DNA of 64,000 bases from Corinectria fuckeliana. Taxonomy: Eukaryota; Ascomycota; Sordariomycetes; Hypocreales; Nectriaceae. Location of the stretch: contig WPDH01000027.1 in assembly GCA_019137255.1 (NCBI GenBank), forward strand, positions 1 through 64,000, read 5' to 3'. Under the pieces are notes generated by a model, which ran no database searches, was not told the origin of the DNA, and saw only the letters and a list, made by a program, of their open reading frames with translations. Below are positions 43,680 through 55,900 of this stretch, piece after piece. Within the stretch, counting starts at the first letter, position 1. Each line of letters opens with the position of its first letter. The position numbers and the translations under genes were made by a program.

Positions 43680-44286
43680 CGAACCTCCCGCCCGAAGACG
43701 TGGTCCGTTCGTTATATTGCCCACCCACGCGAACATGGTGTTCCAGAGGAATCGACGCTATCGGGGCATGTCACTACTTGTGCATGTGCAACATCAGGGG
43801 AAGGGCATTCTGCATTTACACTCGGGCTGAACTTTGTGTAATTAATGCATAGCTGGCTTTCCCAGGACAACGGCAGCAGAAACAGCGGCAACCAACAAAC
43901 ACGGCCACGTCCCTTGAGCTGTCCCCAGCGGATAAATGGCTATCTCCCTCTACGAAGTACACTGAGAAGAACCAATACAGCGAACGAAAATGCGCCATCC
44001 TCGGAATGTCTTGGTCCCCCTCACAATGGTCGCAGTGAAACCCTTGCGTGGTGTTTGCATGGCCTCCACACATTTGTGTGCCATGCCGCTACAGGTGCCT
44101 CTTGTTTAGATCAAGTTCAAGAGAGAACCTTGTTGACAACATCAGGCCATCAGAAGACACTAGTCAGGCTAGAAGATGGATATACTCTTCTAAGGCGCGA
44201 CCATCTGGGGGCTTCTGCAGGTTGAGGAAAACGTCTCCACCATTTTGAGCGATCAGACCCGAGACTACTATCAACATAGTATGTAT

Positions 44287-44304
44287 GTACGAAGTATTTC
44301 GTAC
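44287..44304. repeat. Near-palindrome built from TACGAAGTA
   Basis: The sequence GTACGAAGTATTTCGTAC has matching outer arms with changes only in the centre. It resembles the perfect palindrome at 7637-7654 and shares its motif. Confidence 0.5.
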
Positions 44305-45860
44305 GAGACGACGAAACGTATCAAGTCCGGTCTTGTACGAATACAAACACTCGTCCTTTGGACAGCAAGCCTTCGTCAACCAGCCTTCACCATTTCGTTG
44401 CAGGCTGCAGGGAGCAGCTTCATTCGGACGCCGCTTTAAACAAACAGCAAGACACCCACTCTGCAGAAATCAAGGCTGCATTGCATGCTGGGCAGGGATG
44501 CGGTTCAAGGAACGCGGATGCCCTCCAGAGGAAAGAAGACTCACAGAGGCTTCTGAAAGGGGGGGGGAGCATGACCCCTGCAATGGCTTGAGTACAGCAG
44601 ATGTGGGAGGAAGGCCCTGTTCAAAGTGAAACACGCCTGCGGGACTGCGTCTGAAAGTCGTTCTCGTTTCTGATGCCTCAAGACTCCGTCGACGCTAACG
44701 ACACTCACCGTCTTAAGTGGCCCTCTATCTTATCCACGCCCCCTCCAACACAAACTGTTCTCGAGTCCAGAGTTCCTTGGCGGGCGAGGGCAACGCGCCT
44801 AGACACAGCCACGCGCTACGTACATAGTACACTTCTCAGTACGGGGGAGTTATTGGACGTGAGGACCACTCCTGTGGGCCAATGGATCGGCTTCGAGAAT
44901 CCGGTGCGAACGAAAGAGCGCCAGCGTTGAAGAAGGACTCGGCGTTCCTCAGAGATGCCACGATGAGAACGGTTGCGATCGAATTATGCCAACGCATGGT
45001 CACCACCTCCATTCAGAACTGCCACAGCCAATTATTCCCATATGATTCGTGTATTACGAGGCAGACACTGAACGTTATTTGGCCTTGAAAGATGCTGGAA
45101 GAAAACATCAGTCATTTCCTCTCGAGCGCGTGGCTTGACGTCGTGGATGAGGGTCATTTCCCTCCGCTTCCCTACGCGACGTCTTGGGCTCCCATCCCGC
45201 CATCTGCTGCTTTCGCTTACATACAAGGCCGACCCCACGAAGGCTGGCGACCAGCAGGTTCGACGAAGCGGCAGTCTCTTTGTGACTTGTCATGACGAGG
45301 GCAATCGATGGACCACAAACACAAATCCAGCCCTGTTCGGCACGCAGGTCCCGGCCGGCCGCTACCCTCCAAGCACCAGCAGGTGATAGCACAGCTCGGG
45401 CCACAGGAGGCTCAAACTTGCAACGCGTTTGTAGCTACGCAAAGCTCGCATCCGGAGAGTTGCTGCCGTCTGCCATGCATTACTTCTATAGACGCCCAAG
45501 TGGGAATGGCTCGTAGGTATGTGGTTTGTGTCGCATCGGCTACCGGGAAACCACCTGCAAGGCCCCTGGCGTAATTTCAATATTCGCCATCACTGCAAGC
45601 CACCGGTGAAGAGCGCAACTAGACAAAGCCCTCATCGGATCGAATGGATGGTGTGGAGGCGGGTTCGGAGCCGTCCGCGGTCTACTACGTGCCATCTCTC
45701 GGTGCGACTGGTAGCAGCGGCGTTGTTTAGAAACGCAAGGCGCTAGGTATTCACATCGTCATTTGCCCAGTCAACAAGACTCTCCTTAGGAAGCGCGGCC
45801 AATTTTCCAGCCGTCGCATGTTTCCAATATCAACACTTTCGTGCCCTACCTTTCACATCG

Positions 45861-45864
<4 letters not shown>

Positions 45865-45891
<27 letters not shown>

Positions 45892-45892
45892 C
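45865..45892. repeat. (AC)14 dinucleotide microsatellite
   Basis: Fourteen uninterrupted AC units. The adjacent sequence has no coding support. Confidence 0.9.
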
Positions 45893-48800
45893 TTACACGG
45901 CGACCCGCGAACAACCGGGAGGCCAGAGTCGCAAAACAACGACGGCGTTTAGCTCGCCAATCTAATCTGATCAGTGAGGCCAAAAGTATCCACCGGGCCT
46001 CGGGCATTTCGACCTGCTGCCCTAAATCACTGCAGAAACGCAGAAGAGGCACGAAACTGAGCGGAGGTACGGGACTGAGCCAGCAGGGGGGCGTGAAGCG
46101 TGTGAGCGAGCGAGAAGGTGAGTGAGCTTGTCCAACGGCCCGTCGTGACGCTGGACGCTGGCGTTTCAGAGCCTGGTCAGAGTACAAAATTAGCACGACT
46201 CTATCCCGAGAGACCCAATCAGCGGCTGCAAGAGCTTGCTCGCCGGCGGCACGCAGCTGCTCCCTGGGGAAGGGCCCGGTTTGGGATCCGTTTCCGGGCG
46301 GCCATTGGTTGCGTCAGAATCCCCAAAGCCCAACCTCAATCTTTCATGCTTCATCTTTGCCCGCACTTTGTTTTTTCCCAGCCTTCTTTTTCTTGCGGCA
46401 CGGGCCAGTAATAGCAATACCTGCCTATTAGCTAGCAGCGTCTTCTCTCCTGCAGCCATTCATCGTCCTGGCCGATCCGGCTGCGGCCCCGTGGAGGGAG
46501 GGAGGGGGTGGATCAAGCTCCCGGAGGCGCTTCTGGTGGTCCATGGTCCACGGGCTTCATCTTGCTCCCAGAGTCGGCGCCAAACGAAGGATGGCGAAGA
46601 CAGGGGCTGGAAATACAGGTCGAAATACAGGTCGGTGAGTCAGCTCGTCCAGATACCACCTCCAGTCTGCCAGAGACAGACCAGTCCGAAAAGTGTCTTG
46701 TTGGTTCAGTCTGACTATGGGGCTCAGTGATGGGGGAACAGCCAACAAGCCTCCCTCCCTCGTCGCCTGGTCGTCTCCATAATACTCGTCTCCTGCCAAG
46801 TTTAGCTTGCGGCCGTGCCGTCTCTAGGCATTCTGCGATGATTACGGCAACAGTTTGTCGAGACTACCATCAGATAGATCTTGGCTAGTCCATCTTACAA
46901 GTGACACAATAGCCCGGCTAGCATACCTGAAACACCCCAAGCACGATGGCTGAGCCATTGAAACAATGGCATATCCTGCATACGAAGAACGGCAGCACCG
47001 CCATTCGTCATTGGGTCTGTGAGGAAGGAATCCTCGCTTCTTTCTCGAGTGCGTGCTTTGCATGAAGTGAGACGACCGATCTTATCATCATCCCGACGGG
47101 CAGACAGGGGTCGTCAGCCGATGCAAACTCAGTCCTAGCCCACCTGGTCCTCAGTCTGGATGCTATGTACACAAGTCAAGGAGTTGTGGTTACATAGTAC
47201 GGTTGGATAACTGGATCAAACGCTGGAATTCCGCTCAGACTGGGGGCGGACTATCTGTCCCATTTGGTACCGGGCCCGAAACCTCCTGGCGTCCCCTGCT
47301 CCCGCGCTCAGGTACATGAAACACGCAAGGGGCAGCTACACGATCTTCCAGAACATCTTGAAGCAGGCACACTTTCTAAACACCAAGACCCTCGCCTCCA
47401 GACTTGTTTCTGGGGTATCAAGGGTTGAAGTCCCGTGTCTTCCACTGGCGGTCCGCTAGGCCTTGCAGATACAGCTGGCCGGTGATGCTACTACCCGCAG
47501 AGAGCTCAGTTGCGTTCTTCCTTCCGTTGGCTCGTGTCCTCGGCGGCCATCTGGGTCTCGATCTTAGTCATGGGCACTAATCACTAACGAGAGTCGCGCC
47601 TCTTCTACTCGCGTAGCAAATGGCGGACAGGCCAAAGACGGGTACAGACAGCTACACACATCGGAGTCGGCCAGCTGCTTCTTCTTGCTTGTCCGGGCGG
47701 CCGGCACGAGTCACTGAGCTCTTAGCACCGTTGAGGAGCACTGTCGAGGACCGCCAAAAGTTCCACATAGGCCCTCGGTTCGGTTCGTGTGTTTCCCAAG
47801 AGCAGTTCAGACTCACTCTCCTCTGTTGACCAGCGGGGTTGCAGGATCCTTCAGCCACGGGCTTGCCATGCAAAGCGGCGTATCTCAGACCTTGACATTA
47901 AGCTCGTCGGTATGGCTCTTACACCAAGGTCCAGTTCCACGGTCAGCAACGGCCTTCCCAGGCCGGAAGGGCCCCCGTGGATCTAGTCAAGCCGTATGCG
48001 ATGCGGATCTGCCTCCCAAGGTTCAAAGTTCCGACGTGGAGTTCTCGCCAGGTCTGAATATGTACCCTGTTCCCATAGGCCTTGTTCAGCGCCAAAAGGG
48101 ACCGGCCATCTCGTTATCGTCACCACTTTAACCTCATTCGATGCTAGGTTCTTCGTTGCCGTCGTGCTCCTCCGCTATACAGAGCCTTTTCCTATCCAGG
48201 AGCGGTCCATGGCGGTATCCGTGGCCCATGACCCCACGTCCCATCGCGTCTCATCGGAGCCCCCTATCGTGAAACAGCCAAAGTTCCTTGAAAACAGGCA
48301 TCTCCCAGCACGACAGCATTAACTTGGTCGGCGGTAAACCCACTCGTCTAGGGTGCCCGACTGGACGACTCTGCTTGCTGGCAGCTTCTCATCACACAAT
48401 TGACCCCCTCCCCGGCTCACTCGCCACTTGACGGTTTGCCCGAGACGGGAGAGGAAGAGACCCTAACTGCGGGCATCTTCATCCATGCCTCCAGGGGGGG
48501 GGAACAACCTGCGCTTCCACAGAACGTACGGAAGCCGATCGGCTGGCGGGTGTGTTTCAGTGAGAATCCCCCTTGTAAATGATATTCTCCGAGTGGGCGA
48601 AATAGGGCAGGGCCAGTCTCTCTGAGGGCGGCACTTCGGGACCAGCTGTAACAGATTCTTGATACATCGATGAATTCGGGGAGGCGTACTCCGTTTTGTA
48701 TCATCGGCCTCTTCTCTGACAGCAACGGCGGTCTAGCCTACCATTGATACTGCGTGCCGGTCGCGTTTCCGAGCTGGTGATGCCTGTGGATGAAGCCTTA

Positions 48801-49877
48801 CTGGGTAGAGGTTGTCAGCCAAGCCTGTTTGGACAGCCGCGAGGTCAAAGCGAGTCACATAAGTTCGCAGAGCTAGAGCACAATGAGCCAGGCGAAAGAA
48901 GAGCATGACAAATCTTAATGTTGTGTTGCTTAGCTCTGAGTAACAACGTTTCTATTATTTTCGTGTACGTTGGGTGCAGGGTAGGCGGCGCCGCCAAGAT
49001 GGTCCGTCGTTCGCCTTGGACATGCAGAACTTGTAATAATGTGTTTGTGAAAGTAAGGTAGTGACATATGTCCCATTGGTGTTTACCTGTATTGGAGTGT
49101 AGATTGTGTCGTTCTCATCGTTTGTTCGTTTGAAGTGTGTTAGAGATAACTTCTCGCGGTATTTTTTCGTATTACTTAGTTGTCCCCATATACAAACGAA
49201 ATGGAACGACCAAAACACATTTAGAAGTGTGACACCTGATAATTCCTTACCACACGAGTATGATCGTCGACCGAACTGATGGACCCAAGCTAGGAGGAAC
49301 CGTCTGTTGCCTTTAATTTGCGTTCAGGTCATAGTACACTCAGATCAGGTAAAGACCTAGGAGCTGTCTACACGAAACCCATCAACATTCAGTCAATCAG
49401 TCCCTTCCAGCCAAGCCAAAGAAAAGTATCCCAAGTAGGCCCAGCTCTGTACTTCCAAGAGAAGTCTTGTTCAGTCTTGTTCTCAAGAGAGGCGGCGTGT
49501 CGTGTCACTTCGTCAACATGCTATTCAAAGTGGACATCACATCTTTCACAAGAACCTGAGAGTCAGAGCAGTGACAAAATGAGGCGACGCGAACAGGGCG
49601 CCACAGCGAAGACAATACACGCCGAGTTCACGTAAGAACGGACGGAAACTGCACAGGCGACCTAGAAAGCTTGCCGGCCAGGACACGAGGGGGATAGACA
49701 GAGACGGAGACTGAGGGAGAGAGCCGAAAAGGTTGGCAGACATTGAAAAACGCAGCCTTTTGAATACCCTATATACACATAGTCGCTACAACCATCCTCC
49801 TACCCGCAGCTTTCCAACACGACATCATACCCAGTCCCCTTTGTCTAGGTAGGTAAGCACAGCTTTCCAGACACTTC

Positions 49878-52125
49878 TCAAGACCTCGCCTCCTCAAGCT
49901 CTAGCTCGAGCTGCCGGATGCGCTCGCTCTGGTCCTGAGAACCAGAACCACCGACCTTGCGCTTGAGTCCCTCGACCTCGGCAGTCAGGTGGCCAATCTG
50001 TTGGTTCTGAGAAGTGATCATCTTGGACTGGCTCTCGAGCAACTCCTTGATCTGGGCTAGCGAGTCCACAACGCCGGGCGAGGAGGAGGAGGGCGCGGCG
50101 GCCCGGGGAGCAGAGGTGGTGGTGGCCACGGGGGACTTGACAGGGGAGGATGGCTTCACAGGAGAAGCGGGAGTAGTAACAGCGGGAACAGTCTGAGTCT
50201 TGACAGGTGCAGGAGTAGGCTTGGACTCGGATCGGATCGGCACGGCAGTGCGCTGAGCTGGGCGAGAAACCTCCTCGAAGCTGGAAGTCTCCGCCTCAGA
50301 CTCCTCGGACTCTTCATTGTCCTGGTATCTCGAGGCCATGGCCGAAATAGAGCCCTTCTGTTCGTTCATGGTTGGGGGAGGAGATCGGGTAGCCGCCGCG
50401 GGCTTAGGCTCTTCCCTCTTGGGCTCCTCTTTCTTGGGGGCAGGCTTCTCGGCAACAGGCGCAGCGGCTGGAGGAGGAGCCTTGTAATCGGATGGGATCT
50501 CCTTGGGAGCGCTGCCATCGTAGATGCTCTCGAGGTCAATCTTAGGAGGAATGCCCGTCTTTCCATCAAGCCACTCCTTGGCACTGACAGCAGGCTTCGA
50601 GCCAGTGGCAGGGGGGAAGATGTCGGCCTGAAAGATCTCGGCACGGCGGGGCACGGTGAATGAAATAGGCTCAATGTAAGAGTCGTTGACTGTCTTGTAG
50701 GCCCTCATGACTTCGTTGTCGTGAACCTGTCCTTGTGAGCTTCGCCCCAATACCTATTCTCGATGGAAAGACCTACATTGATACCTCGGCGAGGGACGAA
50801 AGCAAGACCTCGCTGGGGGTCAGGAGACTTGTACTCGCTGAGGAATTCGAATTTGTCATTCTCATACTCAAAGTATCGAATGTTACCGTCACTGCAGAGA
50901 GTTAGATTTCGCCAAAGATCAAGAACTGAGGAAAGCTTACCCCTTTCCAGCAAGGTACAGGCAGTTCGAGCCATCATCTGCTCAAATGTCAGCACCAGCG
51001 CATTCAGCAACACAGATGATGAACTTACCCCAGAAAGGCATGCAGACACCAGAGATGGAGTCCAGCATGGTGAACCCGCCAATGGGCTCAGGGTTCCCAG
51101 GCTCCCACAAGGCTATTTGCCGCTCGCTCATTCTCGAGAAACCTGTGGTCGCGAAACGGTTGTGCTCACCCAGCCAGACAGCTCGGCTGTTTTTGGCACC
51201 CGCGTGGCCAGGGGACTCGTGAATAGGTTTCTCCTGACGGACATCCCAAACTCGCACCTTCTTGTCGCGGGAGGTGGTGACGAGCATGCTGCCGCTCGCG
51301 TTCCATGACAGACTCTGGACGATGTCATTGTGCTTTAAGGCGAGGGGGGCCTGGCCGGTGCTAATATCCCAGATCTTGACGCTGAAGTCGCCGGACGCGG
51401 AAGCGAGGATGTTCTCGGCCGAGGGGTTGAAGAGGACTTGTCCGACCTTTCTATTCGGGAGTGTTAGCATTCCAGCCAAGACCAGTGCCGGGGGTCGTGC
51501 TGGGCAACCAACCTCGTGTGACCTGACAGCTTGGAGACGGGCGCGACGTCGATGATTTCCTCTGCATCGGTGTGCAGCGTGAAGCCCCGGGGAACCTCCC
51601 AGACGAGGACCTTTCCATCCTCGGAAGCGGAGGCGATGATGTGGTCGTTGAAGGGGTTCCTGCATGTCGGTCAGCCAAGGGTCGGGGAACCAACCTAGCA
51701 ATAAGGGGCGCCATACCAATCGGTATCCAGGACGGTAGCAGTGTGCCCGCGAAACAAGGGGATCTGGTCGGGGACCTTTCCTCGCTCCTCCAGAGGGATG
51801 ACAGCGAACGCGCCGCCACCAGAAGAATCCCAATTGACGGAGAGGTATTCGGCGTTGGCCTGTTGTGCCCCTAATCAGCGCGCCAGGCTCCCAAACGACC
51901 ATGGACTGAATTCCGGCGGGCCGGCACGCACCTTGACCAAGTTTGTATCCCAAGCATTGCGGCTGATGTGCAGGTTATCGTAACAGAACTCCTTCCTAGT
52001 GGATTTGCCGAAGACGTGGCCTGGAGGATGGTGTCAGCATGTCGTCCCGTCGGGGGGGCAGCGCAGACGGCACGCATGCGCCAGCACGTACGGTACTTGG
52101 ACGCCCGCACAAATCGGCCGGCCAT
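49878..52125 (-). CDS. CRN1: Coronin, actin-binding WD40 protein
   Basis: Eight exons: 52125-52092, 52020-51932, 51859-51717, 51659-51513, 51450-51029, 50977-50941, 50891-50777, 50726-49878, giving 611 aa; all introns are GT..AG and frame-consistent. Coronin binds F-actin and regulates Arp2/3 at cortical patches and hyphal tips. The N-terminal signature is MAGRFVRASKYRHVFGKSTR, followed by the propeller (about 70-300, including NPFNDHIIASASEDGKVLVW, GQVLFNPSAENILASASGDF and TTSRDKKVRVWDVRQEKPIH) and the conserved extension DGNIRYFEYENDKFEFLSEY...EVMRAYK. A Pro/Ala/Lys-rich linker (about 385-540) precedes a C-terminal coiled coil that ends with RIRQLE, fitting the R-h-x-x-h-E trimerisation motif described for coronins. 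Exon 6 is only 37 bases. Confidence 0.97.
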
Positions 52126-52970
52126 GATGGCGGTAAGGAGGTCGTGACAAGGTCGGAGGATAGGGGAACGGCTCGAGGCGAAGAGAGAGCAGTGTCGGCC
52201 GGACGCGGGCGTGGGTGGGTGAGAGAGAAGGGTTGGTGTTGGGCAAGGTTGGCCGTAGGTTGGAGGAGGTACTCTGTGCTTAGAACGCTGGCCCAGGTCG
52301 TAGAAGTCTTATTAGGTACCTAGCTTCATAGTAATTTACAGCTACAGTGGGCTGTATGTACAGCTGCTGAATGCTTGGAACAACTGCAGAGCCACTGGGA
52401 CCGACCCTGCGCCTTGCAAGCTCCCCACTGTTGAAGACCAAGTGGATCGATGCCACTCGACGCTTGCAAGGTGGGACAAAGGACAAGGATGCTACGTGTG
52501 CTCAAGGTGGCGTCACGTGAGCGCCACGACGACAACCCATGACTGAGGCCTCTCGGTGTTTATGCATCACTTTTGATTACAGGCCAATGAAGACTTCAAG
52601 ACTTTCATTATGATCCGACGTTTACAAACCCGAAATTCAGATGCGCAGCCGCCAGTGCCACCGAGCAAAATAAAACAACCCTGCCCCTGTCGACGCCTGG
52701 AAAGTGCATAAACGGCGCCGAATGTCCCCTTCATCCAACGGCGCGACTTCTCCTCGCCTGACTCCATCCCAAAGTTCACTATAGTAACAACTCCGGTGCA
52801 GCAAACTTCGGACTACACTGACTCAAATGAGACGAGCAAAGAGGTATCATGAGCCAAAATCGCCCGCCCTGAACTCCTGGTCCAGGTGTGTCATATATGA
52901 TCCATCATCCCGGCATTGCCTCATACTTGTACTCGCCACATCCCCCCAAAAAGCATCACGCACCGCCCGT
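52126..52970. other. Spacer between BUD4 and coronin
   Basis: These 845 bases hold the BUD4 3' end and the coronin promoter. The short palindromic run TAGGTACCTA at 52313-52322 is the only distinctive element I see. Confidence 0.5.
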
Positions 52971-55900
52971 TCAGAGGAACATGCTCTTAGGTCTCGAGTT
53001 CACTCGTCGCCCGGATGCTCGACGGCGCAGCTGCTCTTCCCGTCGAAGAACAAGCTGACACCACTTGGCTCTTGACCGGGAGTCTTCGTCACCACTGTCG
53101 CGACCAACAACATCAGACAAGACCTTCATCCAGCCCTCCTTGTCTTCAGCTGTATCTGCGTAAAAGTCGATGACCTCGCCGTTGTTAAATCGAATACGGA
53201 AGCCTTCCTCAACGAACATATAGCCGTCCTCCTCTTCCGCAAAGGCAGATCGGCGGCGTCGGCCACCACGTCCAGTGATCTCCTTTTCGGTCAGAGTCCG
53301 GCGATCGTCGATCAGTCGCTTGGCGTTGGCCAAGTTGATAGTCGCCCGAGGCTGGCGTGTTGCCTCGTGGTAGGCGGTCAGCTTGGTGCCGACGAGCTTG
53401 AAGTATCGACGACGCCAGTACTGTAGCATTGTTAGCGTTGTGCTGTAGATGAGTTGTGTAAAGAGACTTACCGGGCAATCGCCGCCTTGTTGGCTCAGGT
53501 GACCCTCCCAGCTTCGGGACATCCTCTCTTCTGCTGCCTTGAGCTCTCGGATGGACGAGTTCATGCTCTTGGGCATATCGTCGTCCGTGGCGTTCTTAGG
53601 GCGAGGAACGAAGAGTAGTTGAAGCTCGAGCTTTCCGACCTTGTAAGGAGCCCGTCGAACAACGGCCGTGTTGCCACGCTTGCTCTTGACGCTGGATGCA
53701 AACCCAGCCTCCTCCGTTGCCCACTCATTGAAACAAGCAACTTCGGCCATGTAAGGTCGGCCGAAGCATCGGCTTTCATGCTCTCGGAGACAGACATAGG
53801 CTCGGCCGAAGCTACCGTCTTCTGCTGCAAGAGGAGACAGCAGTTCATAGGCGGAAGGAGGAGTGTTTCGCTTCTTGGTTTGCGCGTCTCGCTCCTCTTG
53901 TGCGGCCTTCTCGTCCTCCTCGCGCTGGCGCATGTCAAGCTCCTTGCGCTTCTTTGGCGACGTAAACACCCTGCTGAAGGTCGACGTCTTATGTTTGTGG
54001 ACTCTAACTGCTTGGGGAGGTGGCCTGACGGGCGCAGGCTTCTCAAGCTTAACGTTGAGAGTGAGCTGGAACTCAAGGTCATTGGGAACAACGAGCTCAA
54101 ATTCCTGGCCGATAGGAGCATTGCGGGCTAACTCGAGCCATGCTGTCGTCACGCAGTGTACTCCGTTATCCAGCGTGAGGCTAAACCACGTACGATCATC
54201 TAATTTTGTTAGAGAATCATTCAAACAGCGAATTTGTGATTTGTGACTTACTCTTGGGAAGAGGAAGATCCAGGTCCTTGACACCCATGACCTTGACAAA
54301 GAGTCGACCCCGCTCACCACTCTCCGGCGTGGCCATTTCAAAGCCGACGTCTTCCTCGATTACCTGGTTTGACAAGGTGGTCGCATTGCTCTCTTGACCA
54401 GGCAATGGGGGGATGTAACCTACACTGCCACCCACACGTTTCCGCGTACTCTTTGGGCGCGGCTTGCTGTTCCAGGGCTCAACAATGCATGAAAGAGGTC
54501 GGTCCTGCTTGACAGGAGAGTTACCCACTGATCGAGCGCCTCGGGGCTCGTCAGTGTCTTTATCGCTCGCGGAAATAAGTTTCGTGTTCTGTCGCATAAG
54601 GTAACCGCGCTGTTGACGAGATGTTACGTTAGCATTGAGTCCCGGGACGTACGGCTGGGAAAATTCAATAGACGCTTGTCTACTATGGTTGTCACGGTCG
54701 ACTTGGGATTGTTGAGGAATGGAATGGTTAAAAGCCACCTTTTGTGCCTCAATAACTCTTTCGAAGTCTTGGTCAAGGCTGAGGCCCAAGTCAAGATCCA
54801 AAGTTAAACTGCGGTCTTTGAAGCTTGGATGTCGTTCGAGGAACTCGTCACCAGTCGTAAGCAAACTGGAGCTCACATCTCGGGAGAGACGTTGGCTAAG
54901 CCGGTCTGGAAGCGCCGGGACGTCGGGGATTTCGACACTCGCGTGCCTACGAGCTTCTCGCATAGCGGAAATATCGGAGGGCGTGTTCGACACTCGGGTC
55001 TTGAGCTTGGACCCGGAAGCCTTGATAGTTGCCATTCGCTCGGGAATAGCTGGTGATTCCAGAGGGAGCTCGTCACCCTCACTCTCGTTCGTGCGACTGG
55101 GCACAGGATGACGAATGACAGAGTCCGGGGTTCCGGGGTCTTCGTCATACTCGTCATCAGGTTCACCCCATCCAGTGCCATCATACTCCGGCTTAGACAA
55201 TGGCCGATCGGGCGTGAAAGGACGCTGCAGGAAGGCTTGGGCGTCAGCCATCTTTGGTGCCTCGATTTCAGGCTCTGGCTCAGCCTTCTTTTCCTCCTTG
55301 GGCTCGGGCAGCATATATGATTCAAAATCCCGCGAAAATGAACCGTTTTTAGACTCAGGACTGAAGTCAGGGAGGGACTCGTCAAGGCCTCGCTTCGTAG
55401 TGGGAGTTGTAGCGCGAGGGGTGGTGACCTCCTCTCTGACCTCCGGCTGTGGCTCTGGCTGTAGCTCTGGCTCTGGCTGTGCTGATTCTGGGTCCGAATA
55501 GTGACTCTCGCTATCGGTATCTTCAGGCTGTTGCAGCTTGTCCTGTTCGTCCTCAAAGTCCGAGTCTTCGTAAAACTCGATCTCATCTTCAGGCATACGG
55601 GTGATGATGACACTGCCCTCTTCTTCCTCCGAGAACTCGTCCATGGGATCCTCGGTTGAAGGAATGGGAACATCAGGATCCAGAGGCAACTGGCGCTCGG
55701 GACTTCTGGTGGGGCTGGAGGGAGGGGGAGAGGAGAAGTTGTAGTCGGTCTCTTGCTCGGTAGTGCTGTTGTTATTGACCTTGCGCATGATGGAGTCGCG
55801 AGAAATGCGCGGTGGCAGCTGGTAGTCACCCAGACCAGAGATGTCGCCGACAACGTCGTCTTCTTCATCTAGAGCTTCCGCCATGCTGGTGGTTGATTCA

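Larger units (their letters stand above)
42251..49877. other. 7.6-kb stretch without recognisable genes
   Basis: All ORFs here are under about 165 codons, overlap in several frames and have no domain I recognise. I also found no tRNA or 5S-like sequence. Contents are short repeats: TACGAAGTA at 42823, 43951 and 44288, three tandem GGTACCGAN units at 43653-43679, an (AC)14 microsatellite at 45865-45892, and a doubled GAAATACAGGTC near 46610-46633. An AT-richer island lies at about 48900-49260. Non-coding RNA or heavily decayed genes cannot be excluded. Confidence 0.6.

Noticed and set aside
48955..49218. 87-codon ORF in an AT-richer island
   Set aside because: Composition explains the open frame; there is no domain and no splice or leader context.
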